DNA of 64,000 bases from Gammaproteobacteria bacterium (lineage in GTDB: Bacteria; Pseudomonadota; Gammaproteobacteria; Steroidobacterales; Steroidobacteraceae), in the NCBI GenBank assembly GCA_016707425.1, contig JADJHU010000005.1, positions 69,044-133,043 of the forward strand, written 5' to 3'. This document shows, one piece after another, positions 50,253 through 59,827 of the stretch. Each line of letters starts with the position of its first letter. Positions within the stretch are counted from its first letter, which is position 1. Under the pieces are notes generated by a model. The model saw only the letters and a list, made by a program, of their open reading frames with translations. It was not told the DNA's origin and ran no database searches. The position numbers and the translations under genes are program-made.

Positions 50253-50732
50253 ATGGCGAATCCCATCAAGACCTTCATGCTGACGGAGCTTCTCGCCGGC
50301 ATGGCAGTGACCGCAAAGACACTGTTCCGCCCGAAGGTCACCCTCAACTACCCTGATGAGAAGACTCCGATGTCGCCGCGTTACCGCGGCCTGCACGCGC
50401 TGCGCCGCTATGCGAACGGCGAGGAGCGCTGCATTGCCTGCAAGCTCTGTGAGGCGGTCTGCCCGGCACTCGCGATCACCATCGATTCCGATGTCGCGCC
50501 CGACGGCACGCGGCGCACGACCCGCTACGACATCGATCTCTTCAAGTGCATCTATTGCGGCTTCTGCGAGGAGGCCTGCCCGGTCGATGCCATCGTGCTC
50601 ACCCGCATCCACGAGTATCACATGGAGCATCCGGGCGAGAACATCCATTCCAAGGACCGGCTGCTCGCGGTCGGTGAGCGCTACGAGGCGATGATCGCTG
50701 CGGACAGAGCGGCGGACGCACCGTATCGCTGA
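50253..50732 (+). CDS. nuoI: NADH-quinone oxidoreductase subunit I
   Basis: 159 residues from the ATG at 50253. Two ferredoxin motifs, CIACKLCEAVCPALAI and CIYCGFCEEACPVDAI, hold the N6a and N6b [4Fe-4S] clusters. A short N-terminal helix (FMLTELLAGMAVT) anchors it on the membrane arm. It lies 11 bases after nuoH. Confidence 0.97.
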   Translation: MANPIKTFMLTELLAGMAVTAKTLFRPKVTLNYPDEKTPMSPRYRGLHALRRYANGEERCIACKLCEAVCPALAITIDSDVAPDGTRRTTRYDIDLFKCIYCGFCEEACPVDAIVLTRIHEYHMEHPGENIHSKDRLLAVGERYEAMIAADRAADAPYR

Positions 50733-50751
50733 GGCTGCCGGAGAGTTCCCT

Positions 50752-51354
50752 GTGCTGATTCAGATCCTCTTCTACGGCTTTTCGCTCGTGCTCGTGGCCG
50801 CGGCGCTCGGGGTCATCGCTGCGCGCAACCCGGTGCACTCCGTGCTGTCGCTGGTGCTGTGCTTCGTCACCAGCGCAGCGATCTGGCTGCTCTTCGAGGC
50901 CGAATTCCTGGCGGTGGTGCTGGTGCTCGTGTACGTGGGCGCCGTGATGGTGCTGTTCCTCTTCGTGGTGATGATGCTGAACGTCGATTTCGAGCAGCTG
51001 CGCGGCGGCTTCACGCGCTACGCATGGCTCGGCTGGATTACGGCAGCGGTTGTCATCGTCGAGATCGTGGGCGTCGTGACCGCGAAGCGCCTGGGCGTGG
51101 ACGTGAGCCGGGGCGCGGCACCTCTGCCCGCCGACTACAGCAACACCGAGGCGCTGGGGCACGTGCTCTACACCGAGTATGTGTACGCCTTCGAGCTCGC
51201 CGGGATGCTGCTGCTGGTGGCGATCGTGGCGGCGATCACGCTGACGATGCGGCGCCGCGTCGGCCTCAAGGTCCAGAACGTCTCGAGGCAGGTGTCCGTG
51301 AAGCCGGGAGACCGGGTGCGACTCGTGAAGATGCCCGCGGAGAAGCGCCAGTGA
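50752..51354 (+). CDS. nuoJ: NADH-quinone oxidoreductase subunit J
   Basis: 200 residues from a GTG at 50752. It is a five-helix membrane subunit with ARNPVHSVLSLVLCFVTSAAI and LVYVGAVMVLFLFVVMML, the conserved TM3 pi-bulge region. The stop overlaps the nuoK GTG. The C-terminus beyond the last helix is basic. Confidence 0.95.
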   Translation: MLIQILFYGFSLVLVAAALGVIAARNPVHSVLSLVLCFVTSAAIWLLFEAEFLAVVLVLVYVGAVMVLFLFVVMMLNVDFEQLRGGFTRYAWLGWITAAVVIVEIVGVVTAKRLGVDVSRGAAPLPADYSNTEALGHVLYTEYVYAFELAGMLLLVAIVAAITLTMRRRVGLKVQNVSRQVSVKPGDRVRLVKMPAEKRQ

Positions 51355-51656
51355 TCACCCTCGGCCACATGCTCACGCTCTCGGGCGTGCTGTTCGCACT
51401 CGCGGTCGCCGGTATCTTCATCAACCGCAAGAACGTGATCCTGCTGCTCATGTGCATCGAGCTGCTTCTGCTCGCGGCGAACTTCAATTTCATCGCCTTC
51501 TCGCGCTACCTCGGTGACCTCGATGGGCAGGTGTTCGTGTTCTTCGTGCTGACCGTGGCTGCGGCGGAAGCCGCCATCGGCCTCGCGATCCTCGTGGTGC
51601 TGTTCCGCCAGCGCGGCAGCATCAATGTCGAGGATCTGAACGAAATGAAGGGCTAG
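51351..51656 (+). CDS. nuoK: NADH-quinone oxidoreductase subunit K
   Basis: 101 residues from a GTG, the normal size. INRKNVILLLMCIELLLLAANFNF carries the conserved Glu of TM2, and VFFVLTVAAAEAAIGLAILVVL the Glu of TM3; both belong to the proton path. Start codon overlaps nuoJ. Confidence 0.95.
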   Translation: MITLGHMLTLSGVLFALAVAGIFINRKNVILLLMCIELLLLAANFNFIAFSRYLGDLDGQVFVFFVLTVAAAEAAIGLAILVVLFRQRGSINVEDLNEMKG

Positions 51657-51687
51657 GGCGGGCCCGGCAGGCGAGCCCCAGGGATCC

Positions 51688-53721
51688 ATGCATACGATGA
51701 ACGAGAACGTCCTCCTTGCCATAGTGCTGCTGCCGCTCGTGGCCGCCGTGGTCGCCGGGCTCTTCGGACGCGCCATCGGCCGCGCCGGTGCGCACACCAT
51801 CACGATTGCCGCGGTGGGCGTCTCCTGCGCGCTGTCCTTCTACGTCCTCTGGCAGGTCACGGTCGCCGGGGTGCCCGCCTTCGACGGGCCGGCGTACACC
51901 TGGCTCGTGAGCGACGGGGTGCGGATGCAGGTGGGCTTCCTGGTCGACCGGCTGACGGCACTGATGATGGCCGTGGTCACCTTCGTGTCGCTGTGCGTGC
52001 ACGTCTACACCATCGGCTACATGGCGGAGGACGACGGCTACCAGCGGTTCTTCAGCTACATCTCGCTCTTCACCTTCGCCATGCTCATGCTCGTGATGTC
52101 GAACAACTTCATGCAGCTGTACTTCGGCTGGGAAGCGGTGGGCGTGGTGTCCTATCTCCTGATCGGCTTCTGGTACAAGCGCCCGACCGCCATTTTCGCG
52201 AACCTCAAGGCATTTCTGGTCAATCGCGTCGGTGACTTCGGATTCGTGCTCGGCATTGCGGGCGTGCTCTACTATGTGGGCTCGCTGGATTTCTCAGATG
52301 CCTTCGCAGCGGCACCGGCGCTGGCGCAGGAGAGCTTCCATATCGGGCAGCACGCGGTACCGGCGCTCGCGCTCATCTGCATCTGCCTCTTCGTCGGCGC
52401 GATGGGCAAGTCCGCGCAGATGCCGCTGCATGTGTGGCTGCCGGATTCCATGGAGGGCCCGACACCGATTTCGGCACTGATCCACGCGGCGACCATGGTA
52501 ACGGCCGGCATCTTCATGGTGGCGCGGATGTCACCGCTGTTCGAGCACTCGGAGGTCGCGCTGTCCTTCGTGCTGGTGATCGGGGCGACCACGGCGCTCT
52601 TCATGGGCCTGCTGGGCGTGGTGAACAACGACATCAAGCGGGTGGTGGCCTATTCGACGCTCTCGCAGCTCGGCTACATGACCGTGGCCCTCGGCGCATC
52701 TGCCTATGGCGCGGCGATCTTCCACCTGATGACGCACGCCTTTTTCAAGGCGCTGCTCTTCCTCGCCGCGGGGTCGGTCATCATCGGCATGCATCACGAG
52801 CAGGACATGCGCAGGATGGGCGGGCTGGCGAAATACATGCCGGTCACCGCGGTTACCTGCTGGATCGGCGCGCTCGCACTCGTCGGCACGCCGTTCTTCT
52901 CCGGGTTCTACTCGAAGGATGCGATCATCGAGGCGGTGGGGGAGTCTCACCGCTGGGGCGCGACCTACGCTTACTGGTGCGTCCTCATCGGCGTGTTCGT
53001 GACGGCCCTGTACACCTTCCGGATGATCTTCCTGACTTTCCACGGCCCTGAGCGCTTCCGGAACGCAGCGCACGCCGGGCACGCGGACGGCGATGCGCAG
53101 GAGGAGCCTGACACCGCCAGCGACCACGGCCATCACGGGGAGGCACCGCACGAAACACCCCTCGTGGTCACCGGGCCGCTCGTGGCGCTTGCCATCCCGT
53201 CGCTCATCGTGGGTTTCTTCACGGCGGGGCCGGTGCTCTTCGGGTCCTATTTCCAGGAGAGTATCCGCGTCCTCGAAGGAAACGACGTGCTGGGCGAGAT
53301 CGCCCGGGAGTGGCATGGCCCCGTGGCTTTTGCGCTGCACGGACTGATGGCACCGACCTTCCTGCTCGCGCTCGGTGGAGCGGCGACCGCATGGCTCTTC
53401 TTCCTCAGGAGTCCCGCGCTCGCGGACGGGGTGGCCCGCCGGCTCGCTCCCCTGCGCACGCTGCTCGTCAACAAGTACTACTTCGACTGGTTCAACGAGA
53501 ACGTGATCGCGGCGGGCGCGCGCCTGATCGGCCGCGGCCTGTGGAAGGGCGGCGACCAGGCGGTGATCGATGGCGTGGTGGTCGATGGATCGGCGGCGGC
53601 ATTCGACCGGATTGCTGCCGCCTCGCGCTTCCGCCTGCAGAGCGGCTATCTCTATTCGTACGCGTTCTGGATGATCATCGGCCTCGCCGCGCTGCTCGGC
53701 TGGTTCCTGATCGCCGGCTGA
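51688..53721 (+). CDS. nuoL: NADH-quinone oxidoreductase subunit L
   Basis: 677 residues. Antiporter-like subunit with LPDSMEGPTPISALIHAATMVTAGIFMVARM, the channel Lys/His set and a C-terminal extension that includes the lateral helix. The C-terminal KYYFDWFNENVIAAG is conserved. A His-rich linker (HGHHGEAPHET) lies at about residues 471-481. NuoL is the distal proton-pumping subunit. Confidence 0.96.
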   Translation: MHTMNENVLLAIVLLPLVAAVVAGLFGRAIGRAGAHTITIAAVGVSCALSFYVLWQVTVAGVPAFDGPAYTWLVSDGVRMQVGFLVDRLTALMMAVVTFVSLCVHVYTIGYMAEDDGYQRFFSYISLFTFAMLMLVMSNNFMQLYFGWEAVGVVSYLLIGFWYKRPTAIFANLKAFLVNRVGDFGFVLGIAGVLYYVGSLDFSDAFAAAPALAQESFHIGQHAVPALALICICLFVGAMGKSAQMPLHVWLPDSMEGPTPISALIHAATMVTAGIFMVARMSPLFEHSEVALSFVLVIGATTALFMGLLGVVNNDIKRVVAYSTLSQLGYMTVALGASAYGAAIFHLMTHAFFKALLFLAAGSVIIGMHHEQDMRRMGGLAKYMPVTAVTCWIGALALVGTPFFSGFYSKDAIIEAVGESHRWGATYAYWCVLIGVFVTALYTFRMIFLTFHGPERFRNAAHAGHADGDAQEEPDTASDHGHHGEAPHETPLVVTGPLVALAIPSLIVGFFTAGPVLFGSYFQESIRVLEGNDVLGEIAREWHGPVAFALHGLMAPTFLLALGGAATAWLFFLRSPALADGVARRLAPLRTLLVNKYYFDWFNENVIAAGARLIGRGLWKGGDQAVIDGVVVDGSAAAFDRIAAASRFRLQSGYLYSYAFWMIIGLAALLGWFLIAG

Positions 53722-53731
53722 GGAAGGCGTC

Positions 53732-55249
53732 ATGCAAGGTCCCGGGTTGCTGTCCCTGCTCGTGTGGCTGCCGATCGCCGGTGGCATCCTGGTGCTCGCC
53801 CTCGGTGAGCAGCGCATCGGCGCGGCGCGCTGGCTGGCACTCGCCGTCTCGCTGGCGACCATGGCGGCTTCAGTCCCTCTCTATACCGGCTTCGATACCA
53901 CGACGGCTTCCTTCCAGTTCGTCGAGCGCCTGCCCTGGATCACCGCCTTCAAGGCCGAGTACGCGCTTGGCATCGATGGCATTTCGCTGCCGCTGATTCT
54001 TCTCACGGCGTTCATGACGATTCCGGTGATCGTGGCCGCCTGGAATGTCGTCAGGGAGCGTCCGGCGCAGTACCTGGCCGCCTTCCTGATCATGGAAGGC
54101 CTGATGATCGGGGTGTTCTCGGCACTCGATTCGCTGCTCTTCTATTTCTTCTGGGAGGCGATGCTCATCCCGATGTTCCTCATCATCGGGATCTGGGGCG
54201 GGCCGCGCCGGGTCTACGCGACCCTGAAGTTCTTTCTCTACACCTTTCTCGGCTCAGTCTGCATGCTGATCGCGCTGATCTACATGTACGTGCAGGCGGG
54301 CGACTATGCGATCGCGAGCTTTCAGCGCCTGCCGCTGACGCTCACTGAGCAGATCTGGATCTTCTTCGCTTTCCTGCTGGCTTTCGCGGTCAAGGTGCCC
54401 ATGTGGCCCGTGCATACCTGGCTGCCCGATGCGCATGTCGAGGCCCCCACGGGCGGCTCGGTGATCCTCGCTGCCATCATGCTGAAGATGGGTGGCTATG
54501 GCTTCCTGCGCTTCAGCCTGCCGATTGCGCCCGATGCCAGCCGCGAGCTCGACTGGCTGATGATCGCGCTGTCTCTGATCGCCGTGGTCTACATCAGCCT
54601 GGTGGCGCTTGCCCAGCAGGACATGAAGAAGCTGATTGCCTACTCCTCGGTCGCGCACATGGGCTTCGTGACTCTTGGGACCTTCCTCGCGTTCGATATT
54701 GCCGCGGGCACGGGGGCGCTGAAGGGAGCGGCCATGGGGATCGACGGAGCGATGGTGGTGATGATTTCCCACGGTCTCGTGTCGGGAGCGCTGTTCCTCT
54801 GCGTGGGCGTGCTCTACGACCACGTACACAGCCGGGAGATTGCCGCCTACGGCGGTGTGATCAACACCATGCCGAAATTTGCCGCGCTGTTCGTGCTCTT
54901 CGCGCTCGCGAATACGGGGCTGCCCGGCACGTCGGGCTTCGTCGGCGAGTTTCTCGTGATCCTGGCGAGCTTCAAGGCGAGCTTCTGGTACGCCTTCCTG
55001 GTCGCCACGATCCTGATCACAGGGGCGGCCTATACGCTGTGGCTCATCAAGCGTGTGGTGTACGGGCCGGTGGCCAATCAGAACGTGGCCGCACTCACAG
55101 ACCTGAACGTGCGGGAATTCATCGCGCTGGGGTCGCTTGCCATTCTCGTGCTGGTTCTCGGCGTCTGGCCAGCGCCTCTGCTCGAGGTGATGCAGCCCAC
55201 TGTGCGCCAGCTTGTCGAGCAGCTCATGATCAGCAAGCTGCCGGGCTGA
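53732..55249 (+). CDS. nuoM: NADH-quinone oxidoreductase subunit M
   Basis: 505 residues. LGIDGISLPLILLTAFM and WEAMLIPMFLIIGIWGG (the TM5 Glu) and VPMWPVHTWLPDAHVEAPTGGSVILA are the Mrp-like antiporter signatures. It is the middle proton channel. The ATG follows nuoL by 10 bases. Confidence 0.97.
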   Translation: MQGPGLLSLLVWLPIAGGILVLALGEQRIGAARWLALAVSLATMAASVPLYTGFDTTTASFQFVERLPWITAFKAEYALGIDGISLPLILLTAFMTIPVIVAAWNVVRERPAQYLAAFLIMEGLMIGVFSALDSLLFYFFWEAMLIPMFLIIGIWGGPRRVYATLKFFLYTFLGSVCMLIALIYMYVQAGDYAIASFQRLPLTLTEQIWIFFAFLLAFAVKVPMWPVHTWLPDAHVEAPTGGSVILAAIMLKMGGYGFLRFSLPIAPDASRELDWLMIALSLIAVVYISLVALAQQDMKKLIAYSSVAHMGFVTLGTFLAFDIAAGTGALKGAAMGIDGAMVVMISHGLVSGALFLCVGVLYDHVHSREIAAYGGVINTMPKFAALFVLFALANTGLPGTSGFVGEFLVILASFKASFWYAFLVATILITGAAYTLWLIKRVVYGPVANQNVAALTDLNVREFIALGSLAILVLVLGVWPAPLLEVMQPTVRQLVEQLMISKLPG

Positions 55250-55268
55250 GAGACGAGGAGACACCAGA

Positions 55269-56711
55269 GTGCAGCCGACTTTCACATGGTCCGGAGTCGC
55301 CCCGGCACTGCCCGAGATCTACCTCGCCGCGGCGATCTGCGTGCTTCTGATGGTCGAGGTCTTTTTCGGTGAGCGGCGTCGCGGACTGACCGGCACGCTC
55401 ACGCTGCTCGCCATCGCGGGGGGCGCAGCGCTCACCCTGGCCTGCGCACAGGTGGATGCGCGCGTGACGCTCTTCAGCGGCATGTACGTCGCGGATCCGC
55501 TCGGCACCGTCCTCAAGCTGTTCGCCTTCCTGTTCCTCGCCCTTGCGCTTCTCTATTCGCGGGCCTATCTCGAGCAGCGCGACATCCTGCGTGGCGAGTT
55601 CTACGTGCTGGCGCTGAGCGCGCTCCTCGGGGTGTTTGTCCTCGTGTCGGCGAACAGCCTCCTCAGCGTGTACATCGGCGTCGAGCTCCTCGCACTTTCG
55701 GTGTATGCCATGGTGGCCTTCGACCGCACCTCGGGCGTGGCGGCCGAGTCGGCAATGAAGTATTTCGTGCTGGGTGCCATTGCCTCAGGCACGCTGATCT
55801 ACGGCATGTCGATGGTCTACGGACTGTCCGGGACGCTGCGGCTGGACGATCTCGCCGCGCGGCTCACCGAGGCCCCGAGTCTCGGACTCGTGCTCGGTCT
55901 CGTGTTCATCGTCGTGGCGGTCGGTTTCAAGTTCGGTGCCGTGCCCTTCCATATGTGGCTCCCGGATGTTTACCACGGCGCCCCGACGGCCGTGACGCTC
56001 TTCATCGCCACGGTGCCGAAGATCGCCTACTTCGCGCTGGCTTTCAGGCTCCTGGCTTACGGCCTCGGCGGCCTCACGGGTTCCTGGACGCAGATGCTTG
56101 CGGTGCTCGCGGTGCTGTCGCTCGTCGTCGGAACCGTGATCGCGCTCGCGCAGACCAACATCAAGCGGCTGCTCGCGTACTCCGCGGTCGCCAACGTCGG
56201 TTTCCTCCTCCTCGGCTTCGTCGCGGGCACGCCGACCGGTTATGGCGCTGCGCTCTACTACATGCTGGCCTATGTCATCGTGACGCTCGCCGGTTTCGGC
56301 GTGGTCGTGGTGGCGAGCCGACGCGGGTTCGAGGCTGACGAGCTGGAGCACTACAAGGGCTTCCATGCGCGCGACCCGATGCTCGCCCTGAGCATGATGG
56401 TGGTGATGTTCTCGACCGCGGGTGTCCCGCCCTTCATCGGCTTCTGGGCGAAGCTGCGCATCATCGAAGCCCTCTGGGAGACCGGGCACCTGTGGCTGGT
56501 GATCATCGCGGCTGCCGCCTCGGTGGTCGGGCTCTTCTACTACCTGCGCGTCGTGAAGCTCATGTACTTCGATGCCGTGCCTGCGGGACTGCCGGCGACC
56601 GAGAAGCGCACCGGAGTGCGCTTCGCCCTTGGCCTGAACGCCCTGGCCGTACTCGCTCTGGGGGTGGTGCCGAACCCGCTGCTCGAGCTCTGCGAGCGCC
56701 TGCTGGGCTGA
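55269..56711 (+). CDS. nuoN: NADH-quinone oxidoreductase subunit N
   Basis: 480 residues from a GTG. GVELLALSVYAMVAFDR (TM5 Glu), FKFGAVPFHMWLPDVYHGAPT and AQTNIKRLLAYSAVANVGFL define the third antiporter subunit. It closes the nuo operon. The promoter and initiator tRNA that follow are a separate unit. Confidence 0.97.
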   Translation: MQPTFTWSGVAPALPEIYLAAAICVLLMVEVFFGERRRGLTGTLTLLAIAGGAALTLACAQVDARVTLFSGMYVADPLGTVLKLFAFLFLALALLYSRAYLEQRDILRGEFYVLALSALLGVFVLVSANSLLSVYIGVELLALSVYAMVAFDRTSGVAAESAMKYFVLGAIASGTLIYGMSMVYGLSGTLRLDDLAARLTEAPSLGLVLGLVFIVVAVGFKFGAVPFHMWLPDVYHGAPTAVTLFIATVPKIAYFALAFRLLAYGLGGLTGSWTQMLAVLAVLSLVVGTVIALAQTNIKRLLAYSAVANVGFLLLGFVAGTPTGYGAALYYMLAYVIVTLAGFGVVVVASRRGFEADELEHYKGFHARDPMLALSMMVVMFSTAGVPPFIGFWAKLRIIEALWETGHLWLVIIAAAASVVGLFYYLRVVKLMYFDAVPAGLPATEKRTGVRFALGLNALAVLALGVVPNPLLELCERLLG

Positions 56712-56737
56712 CGCAGCGGGCCGGCGCTCGCAGGTAG

Positions 56738-56765
56738 TTGCATCCGCCGGTCGCTGCGCTAGAAT
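56738..56765 (+). promoter_or_regulatory. Promoter of the initiator tRNA gene
   Basis: TTGCAT (56738-56743) and TAGAAT (56760-56765) are 16 bases apart and the -10 box lies 15 bases before the tRNA. Confidence 0.7.
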
Positions 56766-56780
56766 GCGCGCCCCACCGGT

Positions 56781-56857
56781 TGCGGGGTGGAGCAGTCTGG
56801 CAGCTCGTCGGGCTCATAACCCGAAGGTCGCAGGTTCAAATCCTGCCCCCGCTACCA
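56781..56857 (+). tRNA. Initiator tRNA-fMet (anticodon CAT)
   Basis: 77 bases including CCA. The anticodon arm TCGGG-CTCATAA-CCCGA has the three G-C pairs characteristic of initiators. Positions 1 and 72 (T and T) cannot pair, the feature that marks initiators for formylation. In gammaproteobacteria an initiator gene is often found upstream of rimP-nusA; here about 5 kb of other genes lie between. Confidence 0.96.
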
Positions 56858-57385
56858 TCTGTCCCGTCGGCCCTCAAGAGCACGGCCGGATCGAGGTCGA
56901 ACTCTGCCCAGAGTCGGCCTTCATCGTCTGGGGACAGGTCGATGTTCCCGCCAAGGCCGTTACGCAGGATGACGCGCGTCTTCAGAGCAGCGCCGATCGC
57001 CGTCGAGACCCCCGGCACCTGGCAGCGACAGAGCTCAGCGGCCCTCGGGAGCCGTCCGTCAGATCGAGCGGTGTCAGGGCATTGCCCAAGGGTGAGCCTC
57101 CAGGTGAATCTTCGAATTCGATCCTGGATTAAGACCCTGGATTAAGACTTCCGGGGCAACAGCCGTGACGCCGTTGTCATACCGCGGAGTACGCTCCCGA
57201 CAGGTTCGTTCCGGGCCATGCACGGCTGCTGCCGTGTTTCAGCGTAGGATGGGGTCATGAGGAAACTCGTCAACAGCCCGCCGAGCCCCTGCGGCCGCAA
57301 GGTGGTGATTGCCCTGCGGCGGCGTGCAGCTCCCGAAGGAGGTGAGGATCGGGGCGTCCGGACTTACAGTTCGCCGGCCTGTCTC
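56858..57385. other. Gene-poor gap after tRNA-fMet
   Basis: About 530 bases without a convincing gene. On the minus strand, 57018-56836 reads TRVILRNGLGGNIDLSPDD and ends inside the tRNA; I could not assign it to any family. CCTGGATTAAGA is repeated at 57123 and 57136. The minus-strand frame may be the end of a lost integrated gene, since tRNA 3' ends are common integration sites. This is a weak reading. Confidence 0.3.
57123..57147. repeat. Tandem repeat of CCTGGATTAAGA
   Basis: Two exact 12-base copies at 57123-57134 and 57136-57147, one base apart, in a gene-free stretch. Possibly a duplication at an old recombination junction. Confidence 0.75.
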
Positions 57386-57745
57386 ATGCATGAACTCCCG
57401 GCTGGCGTGCGGGTGCGGCGTGTTTATGACGCCCCGGCCGCGGACGATGGCGACCGGCTGCTCGTGGACCGGTTCTGGCCTCCGGGCCTCAGTCGCCGAA
57501 GCGCGGCGATCGACGAGTGGCTGCGCGAGCTCGCGCCGAGCACTCTGCTGCGCAGATGGTTCGGGCACGACCCGCGGCGCTGGAGTGAGTTTCGCCGCCG
57601 CTATCGCGCAGAGCTCGGGGAGCATCGCGCACTGCTCGAGTCGCTGCTGCTGCGTGCGACACGCGAACGTGTCACGCTCCTCACGGCAAGCCGGGAGCCC
57701 GAATGCAGCCACGCGGCCGTGCTGCGGGAAATCCTGGACGGCTAG
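57386..57745 (+). CDS. DUF488 family protein
   Basis: 119 residues from the ATG at 57386. RVRRVYDAPAADDGDRLLVDRFWPPGLSRRSAAIDEWLRELAPST then FGHDPRRWSEFRRRYRAEL is the DUF488 pattern. The conserved Cys-rich end is replaced by TASREPECSHAAVLREIL, still a usual variant. These small proteins are of unknown function. I reject the upstream part of the longer frame from 57257 because it lacks conservation. Confidence 0.84.
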   Translation: MHELPAGVRVRRVYDAPAADDGDRLLVDRFWPPGLSRRSAAIDEWLRELAPSTLLRRWFGHDPRRWSEFRRRYRAELGEHRALLESLLLRATRERVTLLTASREPECSHAAVLREILDG

Positions 57746-57801
57746 AACATACCGCGGTCGCGCGGCTCATCCGTGTACCTGTCGAAGCCTGGAGTCGAAT
57801 C

Positions 57802-58215
57802 TTGCTGTGGATCAAGACGGCACACATCCTGGGGGTCATCAGCTGGCTCGCGGGCGTCTTCTACCTGCCACGCCTGCTGATCAACGCACGTGAAGGCGCC
57901 ATGAGGGGTGAGAGTATCGAGCGCCTGCAGGGAATGAGTCTCAGGCTCCTGCGGTTCATGACGCTCATGGCGGCCTTTGCCATCGGCTTTGGCCTGTGGC
58001 TGTGGCTGGCCTACGACTACACGGGCTACTGGCTGCACGCGAAGCTCGTGCTGGTCGTCGGTCTCGTGGGCTATCACGCCGTCTGCTGGCGATTCGTCCG
58101 CCAGCTCGTCGCTGGTCGCCTGGTGCGCTCCCCCCTGTTCCTGAGAATCTTCAACGAGCTCTCGCTGGTCCTGATCGCCCCGATCCTGATCCTGGCAGTG
58201 GTCAAGCCATTCTGA
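57802..58215 (+). CDS. HemJ-like membrane protein (UPF0093), probable protoporphyrinogen oxidase
   Basis: 137 residues from a TTG at 57802; no ATG or GTG precedes the first helix. LWIKTAHILGVISWLAGVFYLPRLL is the family opening with the conserved His and Arg, and GYWLHAKLVLVVGLVGYHAVCWRF and FNELSLVLIAPILILAVVKPF follow. Four membrane helices. HemJ oxidises protoporphyrinogen IX to protoporphyrin IX in haem synthesis, perhaps using quinones. The TTG start makes the exact N-terminus uncertain. Confidence 0.8.
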   Translation: MLWIKTAHILGVISWLAGVFYLPRLLINAREGAMRGESIERLQGMSLRLLRFMTLMAAFAIGFGLWLWLAYDYTGYWLHAKLVLVVGLVGYHAVCWRFVRQLVAGRLVRSPLFLRIFNELSLVLIAPILILAVVKPF

Positions 58216-58227
58216 ACCGATCTGTCC

Positions 58228-59298
58228 TCAACGGCCTGCAGCATGCAGCCGGGCGATCATGTCTCCCGCCTGGCCCTCCTCCCGGTGCGTGTGCAGAGGG
58301 AAATCGGTCGGCAGGTTGAGGGTGGTGAGCAGGCCTCCCCAGCGTTCGGCGAGCTTTGCGCCGATCTCGTCGAGATGTCCGACGGTGGCGAACTCCTCGG
58401 CCATCTCGTCCGGTATGCGTTTCACCATGTCGTCCCAGCGGTTCTCGAGCGACAGCGCGTGCAGTTCCTTGCCGAGATCTCCCCAGCCGTGCACTTCGAA
58501 GATCGCATGATAGGTGCGGGTCGAGGCATAGAAGGCCACACGGCGCTTGAGGAGCTGGCGCTCCTTCGCGAGCTCCTCGGCATTCGTGCCGGTGACGATG
58601 ATCGGCGCTCCGATGATCTCGATGTCTGAGACGCTGCGCCCGGCCTTGTGCGCGCCTCTTTCGACCTGCGGCAGAATCACTTCGCGGAGGTAGCGCGCGG
58701 TGCAGGCCGGGTGCGCGAACACGCCATCGCCGAGTTCACCGGCGAGCGCCGACATGTAGGGATTGACCGCCGCGAGGTCGATCGGTATCCGCGGATGCTC
58801 GATGGGCCCGGCAGTGAAGACGGGGGGTGACAGGGTGTACCGGTAGTGCCTGCCTTCGAAGTAGGTCGGCTTCTCCGGCGTCTGGAAGGTCCTGAAGATC
58901 GCCTGCACGCACTGGACATACTCGCGCATCCGCGGCCCGGGTGCCGATGTCCACGGCGTCCCGTAGCGGCGTTCATTGTGGCCTTTGACCTGGGTCCCGA
59001 GCCCGAGGCGGAAGCGCCCGTGCGAGAACCGCTGCAGGTCCCAGGCCATCTGTGCCGTCACCATCGGGCTTCGCGGGAAGGCCACGGCGATACCCGTGGC
59101 GAGCGTGACGCGCCGCGTATGCTCGGCCGCGACCAGGAGCGGGAAGAACGGATCGTGACCCGCGGTCTCGGATGAGATGATGCCGTCGAAGCCGAGATCC
59201 TCGAGCCGCTTCGCAGCGGCTCCGAGCCCGGCGAGCCCCAGTGTCACCTGTTCGCGTGAGAACGAGTAGCCCTCGATGAGGGCGATGCCGACTTTCAT
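58228..59298 (-). CDS. LLM-class flavin/F420-dependent oxidoreductase
   Basis: 356 residues. A TIM-barrel luciferase-like monooxygenase with LEDLGFDGIISSETAGHDPFFPLLVAAEHTRRVTLATGIAVAFPRSP and FRLGLGTQVKGHNERRYGTPW. These features match a family often described as F420-dependent, but no F420 synthesis gene is in the window and FMN use is possible. The ATG at 59298 gives KVGIALIEGYSFS. The substrate is unknown. It stands alone and converges on hemJ. Confidence 0.85.
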   Translation of the reverse strand: MKVGIALIEGYSFSREQVTLGLAGLGAAAKRLEDLGFDGIISSETAGHDPFFPLLVAAEHTRRVTLATGIAVAFPRSPMVTAQMAWDLQRFSHGRFRLGLGTQVKGHNERRYGTPWTSAPGPRMREYVQCVQAIFRTFQTPEKPTYFEGRHYRYTLSPPVFTAGPIEHPRIPIDLAAVNPYMSALAGELGDGVFAHPACTARYLREVILPQVERGAHKAGRSVSDIEIIGAPIIVTGTNAEELAKERQLLKRRVAFYASTRTYHAIFEVHGWGDLGKELHALSLENRWDDMVKRIPDEMAEEFATVGHLDEIGAKLAERWGGLLTTLNLPTDFPLHTHREEGQAGDMIARLHAAGR

Positions 59299-59331
59299 GA
59301 TGCGTCCTCCTGATCGAAGCAGTGCGCCCGC

Positions 59332-59748
59332 TCAGCCGAGCGCGCGGCGGATTCGTTCGGCGAGCCTGGAACCCGCCGCCTGGTCGAGTGAGTGAGCGGG
59401 CCACGAAAGACCGAGGCCCTCGTGGGGGTTCGGCTTCGGAATGACGTGGAAATGCACGTGGAAGACGGCCTGGTGGGCACCGTGCCCGTTGTTCTGGAGC
59501 ACGTTGTACTCGCGTGTGCCGGTGGCGGCCATCACGGCGCGGCAGATCCGCGGCAGTACGCGTCCGAGTGCGGCGGCCGACTCGTCGGACAGCTGGTCGA
59601 GGGTCTCGGCGGGTTCCTTGGGGATGACCAGGGTGTGACCCTGGCTCAGCGGACCGATGTCGAGAAAGGCGAGCACGCGCTCGTCCTCGTACACCTTGTG
59701 GGCGGGAATCCCGCCATCGATGATCTTCCGAAAGATGGTGTCTGCCAT
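59332..59748 (-). CDS. HIT family nucleotide-binding protein
   Basis: 138 residues. TIFRKIIDGGIPAHKVYEDERVLAFLDIGP is the family opening and HVHFHVIP at 97-104 contains the histidine triad. It hydrolyses purine nucleoside phosphoramidates, as HinT does. The ATG at 59748 gives the normal N-terminus. It lies between uup and the LLM gene on the same strand, perhaps in one transcript. Confidence 0.92.
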   Translation of the reverse strand: MADTIFRKIIDGGIPAHKVYEDERVLAFLDIGPLSQGHTLVIPKEPAETLDQLSDESAAALGRVLPRICRAVMAATGTREYNVLQNNGHGAHQAVFHVHFHVIPKPNPHEGLGLSWPAHSLDQAAGSRLAERIRRALG

Positions 59749-59827
59749 TGTCCGTGTCTCCGGGCGTGTGCCGCCGCCTATTCTGCCTGTGGTCGCGATC
59801 GCAGAGGTACGGTGAGCGCGGGGCGGC

